Notes: generated by a model not told the origin, from the letters alone. Positions 1 through 9,440 are shown, numbered from the stretch's first letter. The stretch is 38,074 nt of DNA from Alphaproteobacteria bacterium (GCA_028716765.1 JAQUPC010000004.1:1-38074), one strand, 5' to 3'. Numbers and translations: made by a program.

Positions 1-1743
<1,743 letters not shown>

Positions 1744-2114
1744 GATGGTTCTCCCCGAAAAGACCTGATACTATTTGTGGAATAATGTGCAACGGGATGT
1801 TGGGATCAATCAGCGCGAAAATAGCGCTACAGGATGTCCGGAGCAATGCCTGCGATTCTTTGCAACGTATGCTTGACGTAGCCAAAGTTTCTGTATCGTG
1901 GTATTATGCACTAGAGCATTTTCTGCTTAGATAGAATGGCCCTCGCCCCTTGGGGAGAGGAAGCAAAAACTTTGGCTTGCGACTTGCCCGCCGAAGCCTT
2001 GGCGAAGGCGGGAGCAAGTCATTAGTTTTTGCAGGTGAGGGGTCCGTTTCCTTTGACCCCTCCCTTCCTTCTATTCGGGTTTTGCACGAACATTCAGCCA
2101 AGAGGAGAAGTAAC
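1744..2114. other. Intergenic region between ppdK and the next gene
   Basis: This 371-base gap separates two divergent genes. The part near ppdK (1744-1935) should hold its promoter, but I could not fix convincing -35 and -10 boxes. A short inverted repeat AGCGC/GCGCT lies near 1811-1828. The half nearest the downstream gene is occupied by the palindromic repeat at 1940-2043, followed by a pyrimidine-rich stretch and a ribosome site (aagaggagaag) for the gene at 2115. Confidence 0.6.
1940..2043. repeat. Large imperfect palindromic dispersed-type repeat
   Basis: Nested inverted arms are visible. The outer arm CCCTCGCC (1940-1947) faces GGTGAGGG near 2035-2042. GCAAAAACT (1963-1971) is an exact inverse of AGTTTTTGC (2024-2032), and GACTTGC (1981-1987) of GCAAGTC (2014-2020). 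The core CCCGCC...GGCGGG contains a GAAGCCTTGGCGAAGG palindrome. The whole can fold as one long hairpin. Similar CCTCTCCC-type palindromes are scattered in many alphaproteobacterial genomes. All six frames here give only low-complexity Pro/Arg/Leu ORFs, so it is not coding. It lies in the 5' region of the next gene and could be transcribed as its leader. Confidence 0.65.
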
Positions 2115-2681
2115 ATGCTTTACTCAAACGCTGGTACGCTACGGAATTCCGGGAAATTCAGTTTTGCAAAGGCCGCGGTCGAGTTTGCTCTGGCAGCCTT
2201 GATGCTTACGGTCCCCATGGCCGTTCAAAGCGTGACGGCTGCGGTCACAAGCCCCGGCCCCGAAACCCGTCAAAGCGAAACGAAACGCATGGACACAACC
2301 TGGTGGAAGCATTCGCCGCGCCCTCTTGCCCCGGGGGAGAGAAGCGGAACCGTTTACACGCACACATTTCATGAGAAGGCGTTTCAGGAGAAGCCTTCAT
2401 TTATGTTGCCCGGCGAAACGAAAGAAGGCCGCTTCGTGCAGGAAGAAATGCAGGTCCGGCCAACATCTAAAGCGTCATCTATGTGCGGATTCGAACCCAT
2501 GTACGGCGACTATTGCTACGGCTATCCCCCTTATACCGGTTATTATTATCCCACCCCGTTTGTTCCTTACTACACGAGTCCTTGGGCACCCTACTATATA
2601 GGACGGCCACGCCTCGGCGTCGTTGTCCCCATTTTCCGCCATCACCATCGCCGCATCGGCGTCGGAATAGGCCTTCGCTAG
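2115..2681 (+). CDS. Exported Tyr/Pro-rich protein of unknown function
   Basis: Not recognised as a known family. The 188-residue product starts at the ATG at 2115, chosen because aagaggagaag lies just upstream; the longer open frame runs through the palindromic repeat and is unlikely to be translated. Residues about 15-42 form a hydrophobic signal or anchor segment (FALAALMLTVPMAVQSVTAA). The middle is polar, with lone Cys residues near residues 123 and 132. The C-terminus is a run of Tyr, Pro and Gly (such as GYPPYTGYYYPTPF) followed by a basic His/Arg tail (FRHHHRR). This composition suggests an envelope-associated or secreted protein; no catalytic motif is visible. The gene stands alone, about 100 bases before the next exported protein gene. 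Confidence 0.6.
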   Translation: MLYSNAGTLRNSGKFSFAKAAVEFALAALMLTVPMAVQSVTAAVTSPGPETRQSETKRMDTTWWKHSPRPLAPGERSGTVYTHTFHEKAFQEKPSFMLPGETKEGRFVQEEMQVRPTSKASSMCGFEPMYGDYCYGYPPYTGYYYPTPFVPYYTSPWAPYYIGRPRLGVVVPIFRHHHRRIGVGIGLR

Positions 2682-2715
2682 GGTTTCCGCATCATCCGTT
2701 GAAATATAGCCGGAG

Positions 2716-2730
2716 TTAAGCTTTTGTTAA
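2716..2730 (+). promoter_or_regulatory. CtrA-type box TTAA-N7-TTAA
   Basis: TTAAGCTTTTGTTAA matches the full consensus for CtrA, the alphaproteobacterial cell-cycle response regulator (TTAA, seven bases, TTAA). It lies 53 bases upstream of the ATG at 2784, a plausible position for activation or repression of that gene. This rests on a motif match only; AT-rich chance matches occur. Confidence 0.4.
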
Positions 2731-2783
2731 GAAGCTGGCAGCAGAGTTGGCAAGCGATTTTTGCCCTCAAGGAGGCCCGGTCT

Positions 2784-3236
2784 ATGCGTTCCATTATCAC
2801 CCTTATAGCCCTTTTTCTTTTGATCCTTTCCCGTCCGGTTTTGGCTGTAGACACCTTTGTGCCGGGACAGTTGTGTGACACCCTCGGCGCATCGCATATG
2901 TCGGCGGATCTTTCCGGTTTGGTAGTATGCGGACGCACAATAGGGGACTCAATTGCAATCTGCACGGATGGCGGCTGCGTTTGGAAAGCGATGTCAGGCG
3001 GCGGCGCTACTTTTACAAAGTGCCAAGTAAAGCACATCCCAGCCCCCACGTATCCGACGTGTCCGGCTGGATGGACAGATGTGCATCATTACGCTTCTGG
3101 GACGATAACATCTTCAAGCGCTCCTTATACCGGCACTTGGGTTACCACTAATATCGACAGCACCTGGAATTATCAAAGCGGGGACACCGGCACTGCAATC
3201 GCAACAAACAGTTGCACCGTCTGTCAGAAAAATTGA
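2784..3236 (+). CDS. Small exported Cys-motif protein (family with the genes at 6975 and 34771)
   Basis: This 150-residue product starts at 2784, where an AAGGAGG ribosome site lies 8 bases upstream. Residues 1-21 are a clear Sec signal peptide ending RPVLA. The mature N-terminus holds a module running from C31 to M70: C-x2-LGASHM, then LVVC, then WKAM. The same arrangement occurs in the exported proteins at 6975 and at 34771 (minus strand), so I treat the three as one family. The rest is Ser/Thr/Tyr-rich with paired cysteines (TCPAGW, SCTVCQKN), suggesting an extracytoplasmic, possibly disulfide-bonded protein. The module loosely resembles the cysteine motif in minor pilins and PilV shufflon tips, but no prepilin cleavage site is present. 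A CtrA-type box lies upstream. Function unknown. Confidence 0.7.
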   Translation: MRSIITLIALFLLILSRPVLAVDTFVPGQLCDTLGASHMSADLSGLVVCGRTIGDSIAICTDGGCVWKAMSGGGATFTKCQVKHIPAPTYPTCPAGWTDVHHYASGTITSSSAPYTGTWVTTNIDSTWNYQSGDTGTAIATNSCTVCQKN

Positions 3237-3459
3237 AAAGTTTGAACTCTAAACGGAAAAGCCCGCTTAAAACGGGGGCAATAGTCACGGAAACACGCTT
3301 TATATCTGGTGCTAATCAATTCCCCCGGGGGGTTACCACTTTGGACGGCCACGTTCCTGAAACTATTAAAATTTCCCCTTTCCCGCTCCTATATGGTAAA
3401 GGCCTGTAAGGTTTAGATACTACCGAATTTTTTAATGCAGGTCATTTCAGAGCGAACAT

Positions 3460-4149
3460 ATGAGCGAGAAGAGACACAAGAAATTGCGTAGAGAGAATAG
3501 TTTTGCCTTGGCCGCCGCCAACGTGACAAGGCGCGCCCGCTTGCTCACGTTTTTTCAAAACTACGGCCTCAACACCGCCGGTGTCATTTGTCTTGTGGGA
3601 TGTGTTGCGCGGCTACTCGCCAACGATGGGACGCAACTGTCCCCGCGTGAAATATCTTCCTCGCTTCTGTTTGCCGCCTCTTGCGTCGGCATGATCGTCA
3701 ACAAGCTAACCCTGGGCATGAGAGCCGGTTGCGTGTTGGGCGTTTTAGGTCACCTGGCGACCTTGTGGCCGGGCCTCTCAAACGCGGAACCGGCTGCCTA
3801 CATGGCCATGATGACCAACACTGGCTTGAATGGAATGCTCTTTTTCAATAATGGATTGGAAGGTAAGTACGAAAAATCCACCAACCGCGTTTTACGTATC
3901 ACTCTTGGCAAGCCTAATCTGTTTTATGGGCTTGGCTTGATGTTCCTCACCTATCTGCCCGGCGCTATAAACGCTCTTTCCCCTTACCGGAAATCACAGC
4001 TTGTCCTTTATGGCATTTTCGCTCTGGGCGCCGTCAGCATCTGCGTATCCAAACCTAAGCATGCTGAAATCCCGGCCATTACAGTTAACAAGGATACCCG
4101 TTCCAGCATCATAGGGCCGAAAAAGGCTGCCAGTTCCTGCACCTTATAA
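3460..4149 (+). CDS. Multi-pass membrane protein of unknown function
   Basis: The 229-residue product has a basic cytoplasmic start (MSEKRHKKLRR) and about five hydrophobic segments, near residues 36-54, 67-84, 90-108, 157-175 and 184-199. A polar, Lys/Ser-rich C-terminal tail follows from about residue 200. I recognise no family and see no catalytic motif. The ribosome site is weak (agagcgaac before the ATG), so expression may be low or the start slightly different. The gene lies alone between an exported protein and the rpsF operon. The 223 bases before it hold only a short Lys/Ser-rich ORF that I do not believe. Confidence 0.6.
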   Translation: MSEKRHKKLRRENSFALAAANVTRRARLLTFFQNYGLNTAGVICLVGCVARLLANDGTQLSPREISSSLLFAASCVGMIVNKLTLGMRAGCVLGVLGHLATLWPGLSNAEPAAYMAMMTNTGLNGMLFFNNGLEGKYEKSTNRVLRITLGKPNLFYGLGLMFLTYLPGAINALSPYRKSQLVLYGIFALGAVSICVSKPKHAEIPAITVNKDTRSSIIGPKKAASSCTL

Positions 4150-4197
4150 ATTCTTGCCTCTCTCCCCTTTTCCCGCTATAGACCCGCCAATGTTGCT

Positions 4198-4246
4198 CCT
4201 TGCCGAGCCCTTGTGGCCCGGCTTGACCGGAGCGGCCGAGGCAAGG
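4198..4246 (+). promoter_or_regulatory. Possible rpsF leader hairpin (S6:S18 autoregulation)
   Basis: CCTTGCC (4198-4204) is an exact inverse of GGCAAGG (4240-4246), with further G/C pairing possible inside. The structure sits about 50 bases upstream of the rpsF start and is followed by CCGG-rich sequence. In many bacteria the rpsF mRNA leader contains a hairpin with a CCG motif bound by the S6:S18 pair. I infer the same role from position and G/C-rich structure only; I did not establish the diagnostic bulge. Confidence 0.35.
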
Positions 4247-4298
4247 GGATGGTCCCGGCCCGGCTCCCGGTCGCGTTCACCCGAAGGGAGTGTGGATT

Positions 4299-4760
4299 AT
4301 GCCATACTACGAGTGCGTCTTTATTGCGCGCCAGGATATCCCGGCGAACCAGGTTGAAACTCTGGCGAACACCTTTGCGGACATCATCCGCAAGGACGGC
4401 GGCCAGGTCACCAAAACCGAACAGTGGGGTCTGCGCAACCTCGCCTACCGCATCAACAAGAACAAAAAAGGCCATTACGTGCTTTTCAATCTCGACGCGC
4501 CGCCTGCGGCCATAGCCGAGATGGAGCGCAACATGCGCATTCACGAAGACATCCTGCGCTACATGACCGTCAAGGTGGACGAGCTGGAAGCCGGCCCATC
4601 GGCCATCCTGCGCCGCGACGAACGCGCCGAGCGCGAAGAAGGCGGCCGGGGCGATTTCGGCGACAGGGGCCGTGACCGTGGCGACAGGGGCGACCGCCCT
4701 CACCGCGCGCCGCGCCGCGAAGCCGCGCCAAGCGAAGACGTTGCCGTAACGGTTGAATAA
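4299..4760 (+). CDS. rpsF: 30S ribosomal protein S6
   Basis: S6 binds the central domain of 16S rRNA together with S18. The 153-residue product starts MPYYECVFIARQD, the family's usual N-terminus. The ATG at 4299 is preferred over the in-frame GTG at 4290 for that reason and because GAAGGGAG lies upstream. Residues 1-95 hold the ferredoxin-like fold, including QWGLRNLAYRI and KGHYVLFN. From about residue 100 there is a low-complexity Arg/Gly/Asp/Glu tail (RGDRGDRP), common in alphaproteobacterial S6. First gene of the rpsF-rpsR-DUF2232-rplI operon, all on the plus strand with short gaps. Confidence 0.97.
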   Translation: MPYYECVFIARQDIPANQVETLANTFADIIRKDGGQVTKTEQWGLRNLAYRINKNKKGHYVLFNLDAPPAAIAEMERNMRIHEDILRYMTVKVDELEAGPSAILRRDERAEREEGGRGDFGDRGRDRGDRGDRPHRAPRREAAPSEDVAVTVE

Positions 4761-4808
4761 CCCGCAAAACGGCCACAACAACGATTTTTTAATTCAAGGA
4801 GACCCATC

Positions 4809-5123
4809 ATGAGACCGACATCTTCCTCTTCATCCTCATCTTCCTCCGGCGGCCAGCGCCGCAGCGGCGGCATGGGTGGCGGCATGGGCGGCGGCCGTTT
4901 CTTCGGGCGCAGGAAATCGTGCCCTTTCGCCGGACCGCACGCGCCCAAAATCGACTATAAGGACGTGCGCCTTTTGGGCCGGTTCATTTCGGAGCGCGGC
5001 AAAATCGTGCCTTCGCGCATTTCCGGGGTTTCCGCGAAAAAGCAGCGTCTTTTGCAACTGGCCATCAAGCGCGCGCGTTTTCTGGCGCTTTTGCCTTACG
5101 TCAACGAAAAGGCAGGCGCCTGA
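4809..5123 (+). CDS. rpsR: 30S ribosomal protein S18
   Basis: S18 pairs with S6 on the platform of the small subunit. The 104-residue product has the conserved core from about residue 30: [28 protein letters not shown], and [23 protein letters not shown], broken here into its recognisable parts. The N-terminus carries an unusual run of nine serines followed by a Gly/Met-rich stretch, which adds about 20 residues to the usual 75-85. The start at 4809 is supported by AAGGAGACCC just upstream. Lies 48 bases after rpsF. Confidence 0.96.
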   Translation: MRPTSSSSSSSSSGGQRRSGGMGGGMGGGRFFGRRKSCPFAGPHAPKIDYKDVRLLGRFISERGKIVPSRISGVSAKKQRLLQLAIKRARFLALLPYVNEKAGA

Positions 5124-5173
5124 TTTGGCGCGTCATGCCCGTGTAAGCGGCATGGCAAAGGAATGAACCGCTC

Positions 5174-6205
5174 ATGACCACATCTTTACCCTCACGCGGA
5201 ACATTAGGCTGGCTTGGCGCCGTGTTAGCCGGTGGCTTGAGCGCGGCGGCGTTCGGTTTTGCCTTTGCCTACGCCGATACGATGCTGGTTTTTCTCGCCT
5301 ACGTCGCAGGCGTGCCGTTGTTCGTCGCAGGATTGGGCGCCGGATTCCTGCCGGGCGTTCTTTCGGCGCTGATAGGCACGGCAGCCATCTTCATGAAAAC
5401 ATCGCTTGCGTTGACCAACGGTTATTTTATCTTCATGAAAGCAGCGCTTGCGTTGACCATCGGTTATTTTATCGCTTTTGCGTTTCCGGCCGTTGTGCTG
5501 ACCGTTCTTGCGCTGCGTTACAAAATGGGCGAAGACAAAAAAATTTACTGGTATCCAGAAGGCTATCTTCTGACGGTCGCCGTGCTCTATCCCTGCCTCG
5601 TCTTTCTGGCCGCTGCAGGAATGGCCTCCGGCCAGGAAGGCGGCCTTTTGGGTCAAACGTCGCAAATACTGCAAGGCGCGATGGGTTCCTATGCGCAAAC
5701 GATGGAACCCGACATGGCCACCAACTTCAAGACCATGCTGGAATTTCTTCCCCGTATCGTACCGGCCATGCTGGGATGCACGTGGCTCGTTCTCATGCTG
5801 GCCAGCGCTTTCGCCGCGCAATCAATTTTGAAGCAGCAGAACTGGAATTTGCGCGGCTCCTTTGCATGGCGCAATCTGGAAGTGCCGAACGCCCTCTTGC
5901 TGGCCGCAGCCGTGACGGGCTTGGCCGGCGTTTTCGGGCCCGCGCCCTTCGATTACATCGGCTCCAATCTTTGCGTTCTTCTATGTCTGCCGTTTTTTTT
6001 CGTTGGACTTGCGGTCGTCCATACTTACACGGCGGTCAAAAAGTCCGGGTTTCTCATGCTCTTTTCGTTCTACGCCGTCCTGATCCTGCTTCCCTGGCTT
6101 GCCCTTATCGTGACCCTTTTGGGCGCGCTGGAGCAGGCCGTGCATTTCCGGCAGAGGCTTGCCGCCCTGCCCCCACAATCCGATAAAAGAGGAGAAGACC
6201 GATGA
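5174..6205 (+). CDS. DUF2232 family membrane protein
   Basis: A 343-residue polytopic membrane protein in the position, between rpsR and rplI, where alphaproteobacteria usually carry a DUF2232 (YybS-like) gene; assignment rests on this context plus the hydrophobic profile. About eight membrane segments are visible. Its role is unknown; the family has been suspected to serve as a transport or envelope component. The stop overlaps the rplI start by ATGA, so the two are translationally coupled. Residues 72-85 and 86-99 are a tandem duplication of 14 residues (both begin IFMK and end GYF), encoded by a 42-base direct repeat. This lengthens the third hydrophobic stretch. Confidence 0.85.
   Translation: MTTSLPSRGTLGWLGAVLAGGLSAAAFGFAFAYADTMLVFLAYVAGVPLFVAGLGAGFLPGVLSALIGTAAIFMKTSLALTNGYFIFMKAALALTIGYFIAFAFPAVVLTVLALRYKMGEDKKIYWYPEGYLLTVAVLYPCLVFLAAAGMASGQEGGLLGQTSQILQGAMGSYAQTMEPDMATNFKTMLEFLPRIVPAMLGCTWLVLMLASAFAAQSILKQQNWNLRGSFAWRNLEVPNALLLAAAVTGLAGVFGPAPFDYIGSNLCVLLCLPFFFVGLAVVHTYTAVKKSGFLMLFSFYAVLILLPWLALIVTLLGALEQAVHFRQRLAALPPQSDKRGEDR
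5387..5470 (+). repeat. In-frame 42-base tandem duplication
   Basis: Copies at 5387-5428 and 5429-5470 abut directly and differ at three bases. All three differences change the residue (Thr to Ala, Ser to Ala, Asn to Ile), and each makes the second copy more hydrophobic. The unit is exactly 14 codons, so the DUF2232 frame is kept. This is a recent duplication compared with the divergence expected between unrelated membrane segments. Confidence 0.93.
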
Positions 6206-6855
6206 TTGAAGTGATTTTGCTGGAAAAGATCGAACGGCTTGGCGGCTTGGGAACGGTGGTCAAAGTCAAGCCGGGCTATGCCCGCAATTTCCTTTTGCCG
6301 CAGAAAAAAGCCCTGCGCGCGACCAAAGCCAACATGGAACTGTTCGAGCAACAGCGCGCCGAACTTGAAGCCAAAAACGCCGCGCACCGGGATCAGGCCG
6401 CCTCTATGGCCGCGAACATCGACGGCATCAAGCTCATCGTGATCCGTCAGGCCAGCGAAACCGGCCAGCTATACGGCTCCGTCACGGCACGAGACGTTGC
6501 GGAAGCCGCAAAAGAAGCCGGGCAGCAGATCGAACGCGCCATGGTGCAGATCGATACGCCCATAAAAGAACTCGGTCTTTACCCGGTTAAGGTCAAGCTT
6601 CACCCCGAAGTTAGCGTCAAGGTTACCGTAAACGTGGCGCGTACGCCGGAAGAAGCGGCCGTGCAGGCTGAAAAAAGTACGGCTTTGAAGAAAGCCGCCG
6701 CCAAACAGGCCGCAGCCGACGCCGAAAAAGCGGCGATCGAAGCCATCGGCACGGAGCCGGAAAACAAGGCCGCCGAAGGCTCGGCGGAAGCCGCTCCAGC
6801 GAAGAAGACCCGCAAGCCCCGCGCCAAAAAGGCCGAAGCACAGGAAACCGAATAA
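6202..6855 (+). CDS. rplI: 50S ribosomal protein L9
   Basis: L9 binds 23S rRNA at the base of the L1 stalk and helps keep frame. The 217-residue product begins MIEVILLEKIERLG and contains the signature KPGYARNFLLPQKKA, then the long connecting helix and the C-terminal domain (LYGSVTARDVAEA, KVKLHPEVSVKV). Typical L9 is about 150 residues; here residues 150-217 form an Ala/Lys/Glu-rich tail ending in KKTRKPRAKKAE, as seen in other alphaproteobacteria. The start overlaps the DUF2232 stop (ATGA). Last gene of the operon. Weak hairpins in 6856-6910 may end transcription, but none is convincing. Confidence 0.96.
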   Translation: MIEVILLEKIERLGGLGTVVKVKPGYARNFLLPQKKALRATKANMELFEQQRAELEAKNAAHRDQAASMAANIDGIKLIVIRQASETGQLYGSVTARDVAEAAKEAGQQIERAMVQIDTPIKELGLYPVKVKLHPEVSVKVTVNVARTPEEAAVQAEKSTALKKAAAKQAAADAEKAAIEAIGTEPENKAAEGSAEAAPAKKTRKPRAKKAEAQETE

Positions 6856-6974
6856 GCCAAGACTTTCTAAGGGCTTGTCCTTTTTTTCCGGCCTTTACAA
6901 GACCGGAATAGGTCTTTCTTAACCTTTTTCCCCGATTATAGCGCGGCTAATTCAATTCTTTGGAGGATTACTTC

Positions 6975-8051
6975 ATGCGCGCTCTTCCCGTACTTGCCGC
7001 TTTTGTTCTTGCAACCGCAGCCCTTCCGGCTTTGGCCGCCCCTCTCCTGTCTGGCGCCCCTATTTCTACTTCTTGCGATCCTCATGCCGAGATATGCATT
7101 GGGAAACCTTGCGGCGTCACGTCCGGCCTGACAACCATGGATAATGACCAGAAAAATCTTATTGCCTGTCTTAAGGACGATTCGGGAAACTTAAACTGGA
7201 AGTCGATGTCGCCCTTCCAGATTGCGCCCAACGGCAACCTCGGTATCGGAACGGCAAATCCTGGGGCTACGCTGGACGTTGGCTATGTGCCGGATACAGG
7301 ATGGGGAACGGGAACCGTCAGATCCGGTAAATTTATAGCCTACAGCTGGGATGCAACGTATGATTCCGTCGATCCCCTTACAGGTAGAAACTATCATCTC
7401 ATCGGCACCTATCACGGATGGGATCCAAATTCGATTTATATCGGCGGGTACAACGCCGGGAATACCGGAGTAGACGCTGATGGCAATCACTATGCGAATG
7501 CAACGTCCGTGACTTTCGGAGGATATGGTTCCGGGCTCACTGGATGGCCTTACAACACGCCGACCATGACCGTCGATTTGATAAATCGCAATGTCGGCAT
7601 CGGGACGACTGCACCCGCTGGAACGATGGAAGTCCAAACACCCACATGGAACACCAACGTTCAAGCCGGCGCTTTTCTGAATCCCATTAATGGAAACACG
7701 GCAGGCGTTCAAATCTCTTCAGGCACAACCGGGGGGTTCGGAGGCCACCTTTATTTCGTGAGGCAACCGACCAACAAGGGATGGCACATCAACATCGATC
7801 CTTCCGACGGCTTCAACGTCTCCGAAACCGGGGTTCTCGATTACCGCTTGAAGATTGCGCCGGGAGGAAACGTCGGCATTGGGACGTCCTCGCCCGTCAC
7901 GTCTCTTGATGTGAAAGGCAGCGTTAAAGTAGGGACCGACGACAGCACGGTTTGCTCGGCTACCACAGAAGGCGCTTTACGTTTTAATACAGTTACGAAA
8001 ACCTTCGAGGGTTGCGACGGCACAAGCTGGAGAGGTTTGGCCTATCACTAA
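6975..8051 (+). CDS. Exported protein with GIGT tail-fibre-like repeats and N-terminal Cys motif
   Basis: The 358-residue product starts at 6975 after a GGAGG ribosome site; residues 1-22 are a signal peptide ending LPALAA. Residues 46-78 hold the shared family module: CG..., LTTM, NLIAC, then WKSM. From residue 86 the protein carries three copies of a G-N-[LV]-G-I-G-T-x2-P-x4-[LM]-[DE]-V unit, encoded near 7230, 7588 and 7865. Such units are common in phage tail fibres and in adhesin-like exported proteins. The spacers are Gly/Asn/Tyr-rich beta-type sequence, and the end reads EGALRFNTVTKTFEGCDGT, a segment often found before S74-type ends, but no peptidase S74 domain follows. No phage genes lie nearby. 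I infer a fibrous surface or secreted protein. A strong terminator follows. Confidence 0.75.
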   Translation: MRALPVLAAFVLATAALPALAAPLLSGAPISTSCDPHAEICIGKPCGVTSGLTTMDNDQKNLIACLKDDSGNLNWKSMSPFQIAPNGNLGIGTANPGATLDVGYVPDTGWGTGTVRSGKFIAYSWDATYDSVDPLTGRNYHLIGTYHGWDPNSIYIGGYNAGNTGVDADGNHYANATSVTFGGYGSGLTGWPYNTPTMTVDLINRNVGIGTTAPAGTMEVQTPTWNTNVQAGAFLNPINGNTAGVQISSGTTGGFGGHLYFVRQPTNKGWHINIDPSDGFNVSETGVLDYRLKIAPGGNVGIGTSSPVTSLDVKGSVKVGTDDSTVCSATTEGALRFNTVTKTFEGCDGTSWRGLAYH

Positions 8052-8072
8052 GGAATAAACTGATTTGAATCG

Positions 8073-8107
8073 AAAAAAGCGGCGGAGAATCTTCGCCGCT
8101 TTTTTTT
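8073..8107 (+). terminator. Rho-independent terminator after the GIGT-repeat protein
   Basis: AGCGGCG (8078-8084) pairs with CGCCGCT (8094-8100) around a nine-base loop. The stem is extended by A5/T5 and followed by a run of seven or more T. It lies 21 bases after the stop at 8051 and is oriented for plus-strand transcription. Confidence 0.92.
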
Positions 8108-8471
8108 GCTGGTTTACGCGCCGCTTCATTACGTCTTCGAGATTGTTTCAGGCCCCTAGCCCTTAAAATGACTCGCTTTTTCGTGAAAGCGAAGGCCGCG
8201 CGGCGACAATTGCTTTCATGAAACGATCTGTTGCCCGTTAACCACACGGACCTGCAAACACGAATCAAACGGTTAATTTTGATTCAACATAGTAAATTCT
8301 CCCTTAAGGAGGCGGGCCGATTGTGGTAAATATTGGGCGCAAGTAATTCCGCTTTCCATGAATCCAATGATTTGCAAGTTTTTCTTCAAGTCTTGGCCTT
8401 GTGGATAACTCAGTGTCCGATTTCCTTTCAAGTCCGCAACCATCTTGGTTTTCCAACCCGGCGAGGATCCA
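8108..8471. other. Intergenic region with an 8-bp inverted repeat
   Basis: About 360 bases without a convincing gene. It contains an exact inverted repeat GAATCAAA (8262-8269) and TTTGATTC (8278-8285) separated by eight bases, which could be an operator. A TTTCATGAAA palindrome lies near 8214-8223. Several short ORFs on both strands lack ribosome sites and family resemblance. The promoter for the gene at 8472 should lie here. Confidence 0.45.
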
Positions 8472-9440
8472 TTGGCCACAGTTCAATCAAGTCTGTTCGA
8501 CACCTACGGTGCCACCCGTTTGCCCCGCCCGGCGAACACAGACGAACCTGTTCCGCAGCTCACCTCGGACCAGAAAATTATTGCCTGGCTGTTCCGCTCC
8601 ACAGTCAAAACCCATCCAACCGCTTCCCTTTCCGGCGTGCTCTCCTACGCCGAGGCGTGGCGGGGCCTAACCGAACCGAACGGCTCCCAGGACGATTGGC
8701 AAATTGTCGCAAACCTCTGCGGCTATCAGGTTGACGACTTTATCACGGCAAGCGCCGGCCTTCCCCTGACCGCCGCCGAGATCGATCATTTTCGGCGCAA
8801 TCACCGCGAAACGGACATTCTTGTCGGCCGCGATTTTCTCGCGGCGAAAAGCGACCTTCCCTCGCCTCTGGCCGAGCTTTACGGGCTTTATCTCCACCGC
8901 GCCCGACAGGATACCGAAGCCGCCTTGTTCGTCACCCAGGCCACCGGTTCGACGCGCGTGGCCCGCATTATGGGCGATCTTCTGGCCATAGGCGGTTTCG
9001 CCAACGGGCATGAGTGCATCTCGCACCTGACGATGACCTATTCCGTTCCCGCGGCGTTCGATACCTCGGACCTGATCGACCACGCCAACCACGAGGCGGC
9101 GCGGCGGCTGGCCCTCCCTATCGAGCACCCCGCTCATTTCCTTAAGCTGTCGCCGGACGAAATCGGCATTTTGGCCGCCGATATTGCCGAAAGGAACGTT
9201 TTATCAGGGCCTGATTTCCTTGAAAAAGCCAACCTTTTGGCCGAAGCGCGTCAAGACGTGACCCGGCTTCCGGCCAGCCAGCAGTTCGTCACTGCCGTGA
9301 CCGAGCGCGATTTGCCGGTGCATCAGATATGGGTGTCGCGCATTTGCGCGGCCTATGCGCGCCTGTTCGAAAACTGGGTTATGGGCGTTCCCGAAATCGA
9401 CGCCGTTGTGAACCGGCACGCCGGTTTCCGCCCCCAATAA
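8472..9440 (+). CDS. Conserved-looking cytoplasmic protein of unknown function
   Basis: About 322 residues if the TTG at 8472 is the start, chosen because GCGAGG lies five bases upstream; an alternative TTG at 8445 would add nine residues. The protein is soluble, acidic and helix-rich, with no signal peptide or membrane segment. Stretches such as DQKIIAWLFRSTVKTH, SYAEAWRGL and HQIWVSRICAAYARLFENW look like a folded domain, but I do not recognise the family. Codon use matches the neighbouring housekeeping genes (G/C-rich third positions), so I take it as real. Followed 110 bases later by another small unknown gene on the same strand. Confidence 0.65.
   Translation: MATVQSSLFDTYGATRLPRPANTDEPVPQLTSDQKIIAWLFRSTVKTHPTASLSGVLSYAEAWRGLTEPNGSQDDWQIVANLCGYQVDDFITASAGLPLTAAEIDHFRRNHRETDILVGRDFLAAKSDLPSPLAELYGLYLHRARQDTEAALFVTQATGSTRVARIMGDLLAIGGFANGHECISHLTMTYSVPAAFDTSDLIDHANHEAARRLALPIEHPAHFLKLSPDEIGILAADIAERNVLSGPDFLEKANLLAEARQDVTRLPASQQFVTAVTERDLPVHQIWVSRICAAYARLFENWVMGVPEIDAVVNRHAGFRPQ

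Noticed and set aside
1904..2116. 70-residue minus-strand ORF in the palindromic repeat
   Set aside because: Pro/Arg/Leu-rich translation of a palindromic repeat, a common false gene call.
3212..3409. 65-residue plus-strand ORF after the exported protein gene at 2784
   Set aside because: Overlaps that gene's end, has no ribosome site and no regular composition.
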